In this document: positions 36,051 to 47,900 of the stretch, piece after piece
Position numbering within the stretch: the first letter of the stretch is position 1
Layout: each line of letters starts with the position of its first letter
Assembly: GCA_020881915.1 (NCBI GenBank)
Contig: JAJFPB010000008.1
Location: forward strand, 124,001 to 188,000
Direction of reading: 5' to 3'
DNA: 64,000 nucleotides
Source: Paramyrothecium sp. XJ0827
Lineage: Eukaryota > Ascomycota > Sordariomycetes > Hypocreales > Stachybotryaceae
The notes under the pieces: generated by a model
What the model saw: only the letters and a program-made list of their open reading frames with translations
The model's database searches: none
What the model was told of the DNA's origin: nothing
Position numbers and translations under genes: made by a program

Positions 36051-38605
36051 TGCCACTTCGGCAGCATGTGAATGGGAATGCTTGGAGAGTTTGGTTGACG
36101 TCAGCACCCGTCGGTGCTTGACAAGTGAGACCCTGTGGAGGTTTCTGGACATAATACCATCGAGTCCAACATCGCGTTCGGGTCGCACCCGAAGAACGAA
36201 GCACGCTGAATAAGATGTTTGGTGCAGGGAATTGACATGTGTCGAGTAAATGAGGAATTCTGGGTTAATATATACAATTATAATGAAGGAGAATCAAAGG
36301 TTCTGGAAGCTGACATATCGTGAATGTCTTATCCTTTCGTAGCATGTTAAGGTTTTACCGACCACTCAGGAGTCAACCTATTTCCGTCCATAGTGACGCT
36401 CTGGCCATTTCTAGTACGTTGTGCGTTCATAAAACCATGTTCGTCGAGCATGTACCATGCGAATATGATATGTTGATAGTAGTAGATGAGTTGGGGTGGG
36501 TTGGTTGGGACGGCATTTGCCCGTCCATGGGGATGTTGCACGTAAGGCAATTCAGGTAAGGTGGAGTCGTTGCAACTGACTGCCCTCTTGGAGAGCGTAA
36601 AGCTTCGCATAATCCATCTCCGCAGCCGCCTTCTGAGGCGTCTTTGTGGTTCGTGGATCGCGAGTGATGTCCTGGCTGGAATTGACGTTGAATTTGGGTG
36701 TCAGGGCTGGGAGTGGTGGATTGGTGGGGTTGAGTTACAGGGGATGTCACGGCTTGGCATTTTCGTTGCCAGGGTTGTGAGGGAGATGTACGGTTGTGAT
36801 TATTTGTCCTCTCCACAACAAGCATGGTCGCGAACCAGAAATACCTCGGGGCTAAATACACCAACGACCCGCAACAGGTCCTACATAACCTGGCACTGTC
36901 AACAAGCGGAGGCGTGAACACAGCCGCGGGATCGGTTCCCTGGTGTGACGCGTGTCAAGTGATTCTAGCCATGATCTGGCTTTTCCTGCTCAACAAACGA
37001 TGCGTATCACGGCGGATGCTTACACTGAAGCGAGGCTGGTTGGAAAAACCAGTGAAGCACCTTGGCAAAGCTGAAACAAGAAGCGTGAAGTGATATCAAT
37101 CGAAATGAAAGAAACAAAGACAAATAACACGAAGACCTGCCGAACGACATACGCCACTCTATTTTCTTCTCGTGCCGGTGCAGTTCCTCATCCGAAGCTT
37201 TTGTTAGCTCGCACCACGTTGGCTTCTGAAGCGTGGCTGCGTCGAATGCATCCTGATATGCTGGGGTGCTCAATGGATATCCGTTCTCCAGGTCTGACGG
37301 CATTACGATGAGCAGCTTATGTCGCTCATGTAGGAATCGCCGGTTGGAAAGGACGCATGACACGATTCACCCGGAGCGGCGGGACAGGCATGAAATGGAG
37401 TAGGCGGTTGTTGCAGCACGGGCTTCACAGCAGGAAGATCACGCGAGGGTTCAAAGTCGAAGTGGCCCCAAAGAGTTCCATTCATCTGTCTACCTGGTCG
37501 ACAGTAACCACCTTCAAAGCGTAACGTTGCGTGTCTGGAGACTCACCATTCCAGCCAAACGTTCCTCAAAAGCAAAGCGTCCTCCCCACGTCCAAAGCTC
37601 CCAATATATCGCCAAGCAACGCCAATGGTGTATTGTCAACCAACCGTGATGCAAACCCCAGAGTCCTTGACGCTGGTAGATTCAGTTACCAGAGGCCAGA
37701 ATACCAGGCCACCTCCAGGAGAGCACACTTGCCAAGGACAACTCGATTCACTATAGACGCGAATGAACGCGATACAAATAACGTCTCGATCATTCCTTCA
37801 TCTATTGCTCTTCCTTACGAAATCGCTTGTTACGGAGAGGGCAGTTATGGATAGGGTAGTCCGGGTTGAAACGAATCAGATAAACGAGATGCTTTACCGA
37901 TGGTGCGCCAAACAACCCAAACATCTGATCAACTTGAAACAGTTTCTAGAACTTGATCCATGATGCCATTGGCCTTGTCCAGCCGCTTGAGGACCAGGAA
38001 CGTGGAATTCATGTGCAGGCGGCGCCAAGACTGACCACGGACGGATCTCGTCTCGTGTTGACAAGGATTGGACGAGATAGGCGGGATTCAATTGCCGACA
38101 GTGAGGCTCTCTCCATTCAGAGGTGGAAAGTCATTTCCGCTTCCGCTCAATATAATAATGTCAAGGGCAAGAGGTGGGCCTCGTTTAGGCAAGAAGCATC
38201 TCGCTCGCTTCCAGCAATCATGGCAGGACCCATCCAGCCTTGGCATGTGCATGTGCAGGTGCAGGTGCGCGTCCATGTCCATGTCGTCGCCAAAACCACT
38301 AGCCGGAGCACTTTGCACCAAGTATATTAAAATAATCCACACGTCACCTCAACTCAGCTTCATCCCAAACGAATCCTGGCAAAGCGGGTCGTGGGTCAAG
38401 TGCCGATCGTTGTTCCTAAACGGGACAAATGCCGCGTCGTGATTTGAGGACTTCAATTTTCCGGCTCATATGCACACGGAACGGATGGTCCACGGCCTTT
38501 ATATCGAACAAGCTACACAATGCTTAAGCTTACATATAAGGGGCCGTTGGCGATGAGCTTGTCTTTTCCCCGGACTCTCCAGCATCGCCAGCCTTTCCCT
38601 TGACA
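36051..38605. other. 2.5-kb intergenic region
   Basis: No credible gene was found on either strand. Contents: probable 3' untranslated region of the preceding gene to about 36300, AT-rich sequence at 36240-36330, a small CATGTG/CAGGTG/CATGTC direct-repeat patch at about 38243-38285, and the pectate lyase promoter at the end. Confidence 0.5.
38535..38540 (+). promoter_or_regulatory. TATA box of pectate lyase gene (candidate)
   Basis: TATAAG lies 66 bp before the pectate lyase start codon at 38606, a distance that leaves room for a short leader. CCCCGG, which fits the CreA carbon-repressor core on the other strand, is at 38568-38573. Both are short words; the TATA position makes it the better supported of the two. 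Confidence 0.45.
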
Positions 38606-39758
38606 ATGAGACTCCTGCTTCTTTCCGCCCTGTTGGCGGTTTCCGCCGCCTCCCCCATCGCCCAGGATGGCCTGGTTAAGCGTGCGGCGGTCACAGACGC
38701 TTGCAACATTGGCTACTGTACTCAGAATGGCGGGTATGTACTCTGTCATTGCAATCAATGCCTAGCTAACCTTCTTAGAACTACGGGCGGCGCAGGCGGT
38801 ACCACGACGACCGTGACGAACCTTGCCCAGCTTGAAGCTGCGGTCGGTGCCTCTGGCAAGGCCATTGTCATCATCAAGGGCGCCATATCTGGGGCTAAAA
38901 AGGTTCTTGTTGGCTCCGACAAGACCATAGTTGGTGCTGCTGGTAGCTGTACGTCGGCTGAACCACCTTGTAGACCTAGCTAACAAGCCAAGCTCTCACC
39001 GGCATCGGCCTGACCATCCTCGGTCAGAAGAACGTCATTCTGCGAAACCTCAAGATCAGCAAGGTTGAGGCCGATTATGGCGATGCCATCACCATCAACC
39101 TGTCGACCAATGTCTGGGTCGACCACTGCGATCTCTCCGCGACCCGCGACGGCGACAAGGACTTCTACGACGGTCTGGTTGACCTTTCGCACGCCGCCGA
39201 CTTTGTGACCATCTCGCACAGCTACCTTCACGACCACGTAAGTCAAGTGTCCTAACTACAAACCTCTTTAACATCTTTTAGTCCAAGGGCACCCTGGTTG
39301 GCCACTCCGACAAGAACACTGCCGAGGACACCGGCCACCTGCGCGTCACCTACGCCAACAACTATTTCCAGAACATCCGCAGCCGTGGCCCCCTCCTTCG
39401 CTTCGGAACTGCACACATCTACAAGTAGGTCTGAAGCCCAACTCACACAACTCTTCTAACCCAGTGTAGCCAGTACTACGATACCATGGACACGGGCCTC
39501 AACAGCCGAATGAACGCCCAGGCCCTGATCCAGTCGTCCGTCTTCCAGAACGTCGGCAAGAAGGCCATCTTCTCCGAGTCAAGCTCCCAGGTTGGCTACG
39601 TTGTCGCCATCGACACGGTGCTCAACGGCGAAAGCGCCAACACTGCGCCCGTTGGCAAGCTCAACGCCAACAGCTTCCCCTACAAGTACACGCTGCTGGG
39701 TTCGGCTAACGTTGTCGCCCAAGTTCCACGGGAGGCTGGCCAGAAGTTGGCGTTTTAG
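38606..39758 (+). CDS. secreted pectate lyase (polysaccharide lyase family 1)
   Basis: Cleaves de-esterified pectin by calcium-dependent beta-elimination in plant cell walls. Five exons: 38606-38733, 38779-38948, 38993-39237, 39282-39424 and 39470-39758, giving 324 aa; all four introns have GT..AG ends and restore frame. A signal peptide is clear (MRLLLLSALLAVSAASP), followed by a short Lys-Arg propeptide site (LVKRA). Family motifs: the parallel beta-helix core TGIGLTILGQKNVILRNLKIS, then VWVDHCDLS, DFYDGLVDLS, VTISHSYLHDH, and the RSRGPLLRFGTAHIYN block that carries catalytic arginine residues. The length is typical for fungal PL1 enzymes. It lies in the probable accessory segment and is not clustered with other plant-wall enzymes here. 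Confidence 0.95.
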
Positions 39759-40216
39759 TGGCCATGGAGTTACTCTAGCAATGCTTCTCAATATTTATGT
39801 TTTCTACAATCAAACTATGCGCCTCGTACAAGAATGCCCTGCCAGCCACAATAGCCTGTTCATCTCCAATGGTTTCGAAACATTCCAAACGTCGACAGAC
39901 GACGTTGATAAGAACCCCGAATGGTGAGTTGCAAAGCAAGCAGACAGTTTTGAGTGTGCGTCGAGTCAGAGTCTCGAAGTTAGTCGATCAAGGTATTGTC
40001 GGTTCATTGACAAGATGAACGCAGAGTTGTCGAGTGCAGTCTACTGTGCCTTTCCCAGCCCCTGAATGAGTCAATCATCTTGTCGTGCCAAATTCCAAAC
40101 TCAAACTCACACTCACCATTCTCACCCAAGTGAAACTTTCCATTCACAGGGCTGACGATGCCATGAACAGTTCGCGAGATGAAGCGCAGAACCTAGGACA
40201 CATGGACTTGGAAGGA
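39759..40216. other. convergent intergenic region
   Basis: It lies between the 3' ends of the pectate lyase (+) and paralog B (-), and should contain both terminators. No gene is seen. Confidence 0.55.
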
Positions 40217-41281
40217 TCAATGACCAAAGACCGTGGTATCACAATCGGCCGTCGGGAAACCGATCAAGTCCTCATCATCACCCTCATCCTCGATGATTTC
40301 ACCTTCTTCTGGCACCAGTGCTCCATGGGTATGCTGCTCTCTCATACTGCTAGAGAGGGTCGGCAGCCTTTCTTCCCTTCCGTTCTGTCCGCGCGGTCCG
40401 TCGCGGAGGTCATCTCTGCTCCCCGGCAAGGCTTGACTCAGCCCATCATCTCCATGAAAGGAAAGAGTTTCGTTGGCAGGTCGAGGTACAGCTCCGCCAT
40501 TTATAATGGCCGGCTGCCCCATGTATCGCCGTCGTTTCTCTATCTCGCCGCGTTCAACATTCTCCTCCCTCTTCTGCTCTACAGTCTGAGGGCCCTCAGA
40601 AACAGCTTGTTCCACTACAGTCTGGCTCGATGGAATCGTGACTACAAGCTCGCTGTTCCCGACGAAAGATTGCAGAGTAACATCAGTAATGTTGCGGAGG
40701 GTAGTGACGTCTTCTCGCTCCTTGAGTGCCGTGTAACGCCCAGGATCATAGGCACCGATCCAGCCTTGCAGAACCTGAGAGTTCGATGCTGCTCGAGCAC
40801 GCGCGATGACCATTTCTATCCCGGCTGGTCCAGCACAGAATTTGTAGCCCTCCACCCCGGCCAGGTTGGACCTGGTGACCACATCATTTTGTTGGCCGCC
40901 GTTAGGCACGTAGAAACGCGTGCCTCGAAGCTCTTCTCCACTGACCAAGGCCTCCATGTTGATCTGCGGAACGTCGGTGACACCTATCACAAGGCGGTCC
41001 CGCGAGCGAAGTCCCTGAGGCGTGGACAGGCTCCAGGGGCTCACTGCGCCACTGCGTCCACGACCGTAACCGCCTCGTCCACGCCCGTAGTTGCTTCGAC
41101 CACCCGTTCGGCCGCCACGATGGAGATTCGTACCGCTTGGAGATGGTGCCGCCACGCTACCACCTAGGACTGCACCAACGTTATGGTCGCCCCCGACAGC
41201 CTGATGGCTTCCGCTGGCGGAAGCAACATTGACTGGCTGCTCGCGAGAAATGGAGTTGCCACTATCTCCGGCTTGGTCCAT
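40217..41281 (-). CDS. RGG-rich protein with unassigned conserved domain, paralog B
   Basis: A single-exon 354-aa protein, paralog of the gene at 34740-36050. The N-terminus has an RGG-type segment (residues about 55-77, GRSNYGRGRGGYGRGR). The shared domain runs from about 102 to 215 (TDVPQINMEALV ... GTRFYVPNGG ... DVVTRSNLAGVEGYKF ... MVIARARAAS ... LQGW) and aligns without gaps to paralog A over its first 73 residues, with 53 identities by hand count. The C-terminal part is unlike paralog A: a Glu/Arg stretch, then a strongly acidic segment (PEEGEIIEDEGDDEDLIGF) close to the end. The start codon opens the frame directly with MDQAGDSGNS. Its 5' end faces that of the next gene. Function unknown. 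Confidence 0.75.
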   Translation of the reverse strand: MDQAGDSGNSISREQPVNVASASGSHQAVGGDHNVGAVLGGSVAAPSPSGTNLHRGGRTGGRSNYGRGRGGYGRGRSGAVSPWSLSTPQGLRSRDRLVIGVTDVPQINMEALVSGEELRGTRFYVPNGGQQNDVVTRSNLAGVEGYKFCAGPAGIEMVIARARAASNSQVLQGWIGAYDPGRYTALKEREDVTTLRNITDVTLQSFVGNSELVVTIPSSQTVVEQAVSEGPQTVEQKREENVERGEIEKRRRYMGQPAIINGGAVPRPANETLSFHGDDGLSQALPGSRDDLRDGPRGQNGREERLPTLSSSMREQHTHGALVPEEGEIIEDEGDDEDLIGFPTADCDTTVFGH

Positions 41282-41754
41282 TATAGTGAGCTGATGGCAG
41301 AAAGAGGATGTTGAGGAGGTTGTGCGTAGGGTAGCCGGTGATGCTGCGGTGAGGCAAATGCATGAAACCGGATGTTGTTTTGGTATTCACGTTACAGCGA
41401 GTTGGAACAACAGCAACTGGCGGGACCGCGTGAGTAAGGCATACTGTAGGAGCAGCCTGTGGAAACGACTCGCCAATCTACAGCTGGCAAAACTCATGCT
41501 GAGGCTAAGCCGACACCGGGCTTGACAGCTGGCCCAGCTGGCCAATTTGAACGACAGCTCCAGTTTGAGCGGCAAGGCAGTGTCAAGATTGGAATTCATA
41601 AATCCGAGAAATATCTGGAAACTCGGGCAGCAAAAAATCCCATCAAAGTTACACAGTCAGGGACAACCGCAACCGCAACTGCCACCGTTACCATCGCAAT
41701 CGCCATCGCCTCGCCGCAGTCGCTATTTGCACTATCATCACCACCACAATCACC
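41282..41754. other. divergent intergenic region with simple repeats
   Basis: It is shared upstream sequence of paralog B (-) and the three-exon gene (+). From about 41660 to 41754 it is rich in ACCGCAACTGCCACC- and ATCGCC-like triplets and CACCACAATCACC words, giving a low-complexity leader. Confidence 0.5.
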
Positions 41755-42963
41755 ATGTCCAACCAAACCATCTCTAAGGACTGGAAGCAGTATCGCCCGG
41801 CCGGACGCCCCAGTGAGGTCTTTGGTCGGGACTTGCCTGACGCGTCCAACGTGGGTGCTAGGCGAGACTTTATGAGCGCTTTGTTCCTCTGGCTAGATCC
41901 CAAGTGGAACGATGCCCATTTCGAAGAGTGTGTCCTCGCGTGGGAGCCAGAGATCTGCAGGGTTCTCTACGATAGCCCAGAAGAGGATGGCAAAAAGGCC
42001 AGCCCGACGGCAAGTCAGCTCATGTTCAGGACTGACCAAGCCGTCTGGTGTGATTTCTGTAAGCATCAGCATTATCTCACCTTCGTAATGCCAGCATGAA
42101 CTAACGTGGATTCTAGTTTCAGAATACCTCAACATTGAGTTGGGCATCGCGCCGGACTTTCCTTGGTTCCTCGAGGACCTAGCTACCAGCTTCGCACACG
42201 AGGGCGTTTCCCCGGTCTACGAGAAATGGGTCGAGGAACACGAGTCGAGCTCGCTGCCATGGCAATACAGAAGGCCTCGAAGCCCTGCGACCCCAAGGAA
42301 GACGAGGTAGCGGCGGGACAGCCTGCTGCCGCCCCTCAGGAGGCGACTCAAGCCCATGGGGTTGGGCAGAACGTTGGCAGGGGAGCGGTGCCAGACAATC
42401 CGGCGGAGCGTCTGCCTGGGCCAGGTCTTCCCCCCAGTCCCCTTCCTCAGTGGTATCACAACCAGACATGGGATGGCCTCTTCAACAGTGCCCAGCTGGG
42501 TCAAGAGGAGCAGGCCGACCTTTGGAGCCGTATGATGCAGGAGCTCGGCATACAGGAGCACGTCGACGAGCTTTTCACGGGTGTGTTCGAGATGTTACTT
42601 CCATCGGTGCTGGATGATGATCGGTACATTGGGCAAGACGTTCTCGACCGCCTCCCCGTATTTTCCAATCACTGGCATGGCATAGAGATCTTGCCTGGCA
42701 TGGGTGGGCAACCTCGGGTCCTGCGGCTGGGCCTTCGACCAATCTGGATCTCAAACGAGATGGAAGCAAAGCACGCGATGAAGAGATTTTGGCAAGTCCT
42801 CATGTACTGGGCAACCTGGGGCTACGAGGGCAAATGCTTCCCACTTGATGAGTGGTGCGACGGAACCCTCGCCCCACGGGCATGGCATGCCGATGGGGAG
42901 ATTGGGCGGCAATGCTACAGTCTCTTTGCTGGTGCTATAGCGAAAGACGAAGGCCTCATCTAA
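41755..42963 (+). CDS. three-exon gene, unknown function
   Basis: Three-exon model: 41755-42058, 42117-42306 and 42381-42963, giving 358 aa. The first intron (GTAAGC..TAG) is strong. The second (42307-42380, GTAGCG..CAG) was inferred because reading frame and protein character switch there; it joins in frame and contains a branch-like GACTCAAG. The N-terminal part is Trp/Asp/Glu-rich (SALFLWLDPKWNDAHFEECVLAWEPEICRVLY). A Pro-rich linker follows, then a globular-looking C-terminal region with many aromatic residues (FWQVLMYWATWGYEGKCFPLDEWCDGTLAPRAW). No domain is recognised. If the second intron is wrong, the gene is frameshifted near 42300. It is divergent from paralog B and upstream of the broken coiled-coil gene. 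Confidence 0.6.
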
Positions 42964-43411
42964 TGGATGGCGATGGTTTGGGAGCTGGAAACGGCAATCC
43001 GGCAAGGCGACCATGGGAGAGGCCAATATGTTGCTGGGGTTTTCTGGCATAACCGGCCTCGATGACTTTGTGCTTCTTGATCGCACTGGAGATTCAGTGT
43101 CAGGAAGGGTGCATTTTGTATGGGATTATGGTTTGTTCGAGCGGTCCTTCAACCTGACGAAGGTGGAGAGGATTGACAAGGATGAAAGGGCGGGATAAGG
43201 GGCATATGAGGCGTGGGGTGTGTTCCCATGAGCTTGGTCGAGAAAATGGAATCTGGGTTGCATAGTGATTTTGGCGGATGCGGCGCCGTGACCAGTAGCT
43301 CCTTCCCAGAATGTGATGCCCGTTGTAAGACGTGACGCTTTTCCACCTCGACTTTCTTTTCCCACCTCCACTTTTTTTCTACAGCATTGTTCAGACCATT
43401 TGTTTGAGATA
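42964..43411. other. intergenic
   Basis: A 61-codon frame at 43013-43198 has some protein-like character (LDDFVLLDRTGDSV) but no known motif; it may be a further fragment of decayed sequence. Otherwise no gene is seen. Confidence 0.4.
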
Positions 43412-44780
43412 ATGCCTATACGTGTTCCACGTATTAACATGGACGCAAGGAATATTGAGATCCAAAAGGGTCTCTTGCAGATTTTGCGAGATGAGGAGCA
43501 AGATGTTCGCCTCCGCGGCTATGTGACAGAGGTCCTCGCAACGCTGGAAGAGTACGTGGTGGCTCGCATTACGTTGGACGCCCAGCATTCTCAGCTGGAT
43601 ACGTCCGTGGCGGAGCATGCCCAGGAAACCGAGACCCTCCGCAAGGCGAAGGAAACCGTCCTCGAGAGAGGGAGGGTCTTGTTCGCACAGATGGGCAAGC
43701 TGACCGAGGGTTTCGAAGCCCTTAAGCAGGAGATTGCGCCATGCCACGGCGCTCCCCCCGTTGCGGGACCCTGTGGTCTCGGCCAAATCGGATCGTGAAA
43801 ACGTGAAGAAGGTGCTGGAGGGCATCGGGGTGGATACTGCCGGGAGCGACCAGGTCCCGCTGCTGAGAGAGCGCCTCTCCACCAGCAACTCTGGTCACCA
43901 AAAGGTCACCGAGCTCCTCGAGGCTGTGAGAATGGATGTTGCCGGGAACGGCATCGTGCCGTCGATTCGGCAGCTCATTGCATCCACCGGGTCCAAGCAG
44001 GACAAGATTGAGCAGGTGGTTCACAACACGAGCACAGAGATTCTCGGGCTGCTGATGTCTACCTAAGCAAGCTTGGGCAACTTGGAGGAAACCTGCGACG
44101 CCATCAAGTCGAGAGTTGATTCGGGCGATGCGCCATCCGTTACGGAACTCGTGACGTCGGTCAGATCTGGACTTGACAAGGTTGTCAAGTTCTGCGACGT
44201 CCTCCAAAGCTGGAAGGAAGATTCGGGCAGCCTAGCTGACAAGCTCGACACCACCAAGTCAGAAATGGAGGAGACTTACAGGCACAATTCGAGCAAGGTC
44301 GCGAACTCGTTGGATGCCGTGCTTGGGCGGCTGGAAGGGTTGGCAACGTCGCAGCAAGTCAAGGACGCATGCAGCGAGACTCACAGGGCCCAGCTCGGCC
44401 TGCTCCCAATAAAAGGTGCAGATTAGCCAGCTGAGGGAAAGGGTTGAAGACCTCGACCGGGCCGTTCGTCAACAACCCATCCAGATAGACGGCATAGTCA
44501 TTCCTGCGTCGCCAACCTGGGGCTGCCCGTGCGAGGGTTCCTAGATTCGCTCAAGCGGGCAATCCAGAATGTGGAGGGCCACGTCTACTCGTCCGAGCAT
44601 ACAGCCGAGTCGCAACCAAAGGCGGTCAAAAAGTTCAGAGAGAGATCGATCGGTCGTACGCGTTCCCCAACAGCAATATTTGAAGGGGAGTTTGGCGAAA
44701 CTATGGCCTTGTGTCCATCGGTTCAGGCGTTATATCAGAGCATATACTTTACTTATGCAAAACTGCCTCGGGTTAGGTAG
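43412..44780 (+). pseudogene. broken coiled-coil protein gene
   Basis: Four frame segments with the same helical, Glu/Lys/Leu-rich character follow each other: 43412 to about 43755, about 43760 to 44066 and on to about 44412, about 44413 to 44515, and about 44520 to 44780. The breaks are a one-base shift at a run of six C (43754-43759), an in-frame TAA (44064-44066) with coding character continuing in the same frame (NLEETCDAIKSRV), a shift at an A-run (44411-44414), and a shift back near 44510-44530. No intron with usable ends explains the TAA. The ancestral product would be about 455 aa, mostly coiled coil, with two related units of about 33 residues (VLEGIGVDTAGSDQVPLLRE and LLEAVRMDVAGNGIVPSIRQ). 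The family is unknown. Assembly errors could explain the indels but less easily the stop. Confidence 0.6.
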
Positions 44781-44902
44781 GTGTGTGCCTGCTCATTCAT
44801 ACTGACTTGTTCCTCGCTAAATACAAAGCAAAAGCAACGATGCAACGACTGTGGCGCCCAGTGCCCTTAAATGCAATGCCGTCGTTGACGCCTTCGACCT
44901 GC

Positions 44903-47900
44903 TCACATCCGCGTCTGTAACTCCTTGCTCTCTTCGCGGAGCCCCCTAAGCTCCTTTTCGTACTCCCTGTTCACCCACTCCCAGTAGCCGGTCCAAACGC
45001 TGGCAGCACCAGCGTTGCCTGTGGCTGCGCCCGCATTGCCGGTCAGGGCCTTCATCTTCTCGCCCAGCAGGAGGGTCACCCTCAGGATGCTCTTGTTGGC
45101 CTCTTGCTGCTTCTCGAGATCCTGCTTGACCGCGTTGTCCTTGAGCTTGATGGACAGGACGCCGCGGTACGCCTCTGCTATGGCGTCCAGACGGCGGGCC
45201 GTCTCATCGGGGTCGATGACGATGAGCTTCGTCACCATGAGGTTGCACAGCTGCCGAATGTCGTTGTCGTCCTTGAGGCCGGCAACAACACGGTCGAAGA
45301 GATCGATGTTGTTGATGCGGGTAAAGGCAGTTTCCATAAGGGCGTACAATGTTTCGTAGGCGCTCTGTTTCGGTCAGCTAAGCGCGTTTCAACGGGGTTA
45401 TGACGTACCTTGCGGACTTCAAGACCGTCATCGACGGTGTGCTTGAACGGGCCGAGCATAACCTCGCGGACAAGCTCCTTCTTGACGACCGACTCGCCGA
45501 ACACAAACGGCATCAGCTCGCCCAGGTGAGGCAGGATCAGATCCGGCTTGATGCGGGCGGCTGAGTTGAGGGTCGTCATGGCCAACCGACGAATCTCCAT
45601 GTCGTCGTCCTGAAGCATCACCAAAAGCATGTCGATGAGCACCGTCTTCAGCATGGCGTCGAAAGTCTCGTCGCTCTCGGGGAGCGTGTACCGAACGGCC
45701 TGGACAGCCATGCCGCGCACGCTTGAAGAGCTGTCTTTCAGGAGGGTCTATGGGGTTAGCGAGGAACAGTGTACATCAAACGATGACTTACTTGGAGCTG
45801 TGGCAGGAAGCCCTTTGGATCGAGCGTCACGAGCCGTCCGACACATTCGGCGCAGATGACCTTGTTGTCAGGGGTGTCGGACGCCTTGAGGAGCTGGTCC
45901 CAGATGGCACGGGCGTACTCGCGCAGGTCCGGAGACTTGACCGAGATGGATTGGAGGATCTCCTTGATGGACTGGATCAGCAAGTACTGCGTGTTGCCGC
46001 CCTGCTGCATAGTCTCTAGGATGACAGGCAGGAACTCGGGCACGTTGCCGGAGCCGGCTCTGCCTAGGGCAATGGCGGCGGAGAGCGAAACCTTGTCGGG
46101 CTCCGCGTGGAACTGCTCGAGGAACAGGTTTGGTTTTAGGGGCGACTCCGTGCCGAGCCTCATGCCGGCTTCGCCGATGACGGCCAGGGCAAGGCTGACT
46201 CGGGCCTCATCGCCGCTCTGAGCACTAGTCTTCAGCTCGGAAATGAAGCTGTCGAGCGAGACGCCGGCGGACTGGCCTCCAGTGACGAGCAGGGTTCCTA
46301 TAACCTTGCCTACTACGGACGCATCGCCTGCGACACTGACGTCCTTGAGCAGCCCGCGCATCAGCGGCTCTCCCGCACCGCTCTGGCCAATGTTGCTGAC
46401 CAGGGACAGCAGCGGCTCCAGCACGATGCTGGCCAGGTGGGACTTGAGCAGCTGGCACAGCGCGGCGATGAGGTCTTCGGTGACGACGAGCTTCGCGTTG
46501 CCGGGGACAATGTTGGCCAGGATGATGAGAGAGGGTCCGAGAAGATGCGTGTCGCTATTAGTGATGGCTGGCATCAGGGATGAGACGATGCCCTCGATGG
46601 TGGCGGGCTCCAGCTGGTCCTTGGCGGCCGGGGACAGGGTGAGGTGCTTGAGGGCCACGATGCTGGATCCGCGGAGTGACCTGTTTGCCTTCCGCAGCTG
46701 TCCGGACAGCTCGAGGGCAACATCCTGAATCCACGTCTTCTCGAGCTGGCCTGGCGAGGTTGCCAATGCCGCGACGTTGTCGACCGCACGGACAGCAGCG
46801 AGTCTTGTCGTCTCATTCTTGAGACGCTCCTGGAGAATTTCGAGCGCGTTCCTGCGCTTGTCGGCCGGGAGCAGCGTCTCGTCTCCCGACATGGTTCGTG
46901 CAATCAGGATGCCGAGAGCATGGATGGCGCGCTGGCGGACCTCGGCATCCGCATCGTTCGCCGAGCCCCTGTCCATAATCACGTCAAAGAGCGTTTGCAG
47001 CTCTCCCTTGAACTTTGCTCCGTCGTTCCGCGACCGAGGAGGCGTTATGGCCTTGACCAGCTCCTCGACGGTCCGGATAGCCTCGCTGGAGATTTTGTAG
47101 AAGCGGTCGTGAACAGCAGCCGTGACGCCGGCCACGATCTTGGTAAGGTAGGGGTGCAGGACGGACGAGGAGTGCGTCTTGGCAAGGTCGCCAACGAGGC
47201 CCAGCGCGGCCACCCGGAGAGTGCTGGGCGTTGCCGACGCCGAGCCGCCGGCCGCGTTCAGTGACGAGGACACGCCGGAGCCGGTGGGCTTGATGGCCTC
47301 GATGATGGGACCGATGATCTCGGGGAAGAACTCGGACAGGCCGCCGCGCTGCACGGAAACCATGTCGTCCAGGAGTTTGATGATGGCCTGCTTGGTGGGA
47401 ACCGTCTTGCCCTTGAGCTGCTTCGTGGCCGCCTTGACAATGGACGGGGCGAGACTGGCGAGATCGGCGCGAGGACCGGTCGGGGGCACCTTTTCCAGGA
47501 TCGGCGAGGTCACGCCCGGACCTGACATGAACTGTGCGACGGATCCGCTGCCGCCGCTGCTCTGCCTCCTCCTCTTGCGGCTCAACGGCGCCTGCGCCAG
47601 AGTGTCCTGCTCCAGCTCTTCGAACGCGCCGTCGTTGATCTGTAGCCCTTCCCCAGTCTTGCGGATCAGGAGCGATAGAGCAGAGATGACTTCGAGGCGG
47701 ACGTTCTCTTCCCGCTCGTCGATGCGCTTGACGAGCGAAGGAGCAGCCTGGCCGTAGAGAACTCCGTTTTCGAGCAAGTCTCCGCTGCCGCGGGTCGAGA
47801 TGAGCGTGTAGATGGTTTTGGCGGCACATCGTCGTACTTTCCAGCTGGCGTCCTCGTCGTCGTCCTCGAAACCGTCATCGGCGTCGAATTCGTCGTCGTC

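Noticed and set aside
36427..36921. Minus-strand frame of 164 codons after paralog A
   Set aside because: Ser/Thr/Pro/Gln-rich with no domain or splice support; treated as intergenic.
42163..42963. Separate gene starting at the ATG at 42163
   Set aside because: Its first part is the out-of-frame reading of exon 2 of the three-exon gene; the splice at 42306/42381 explains the coding part better.
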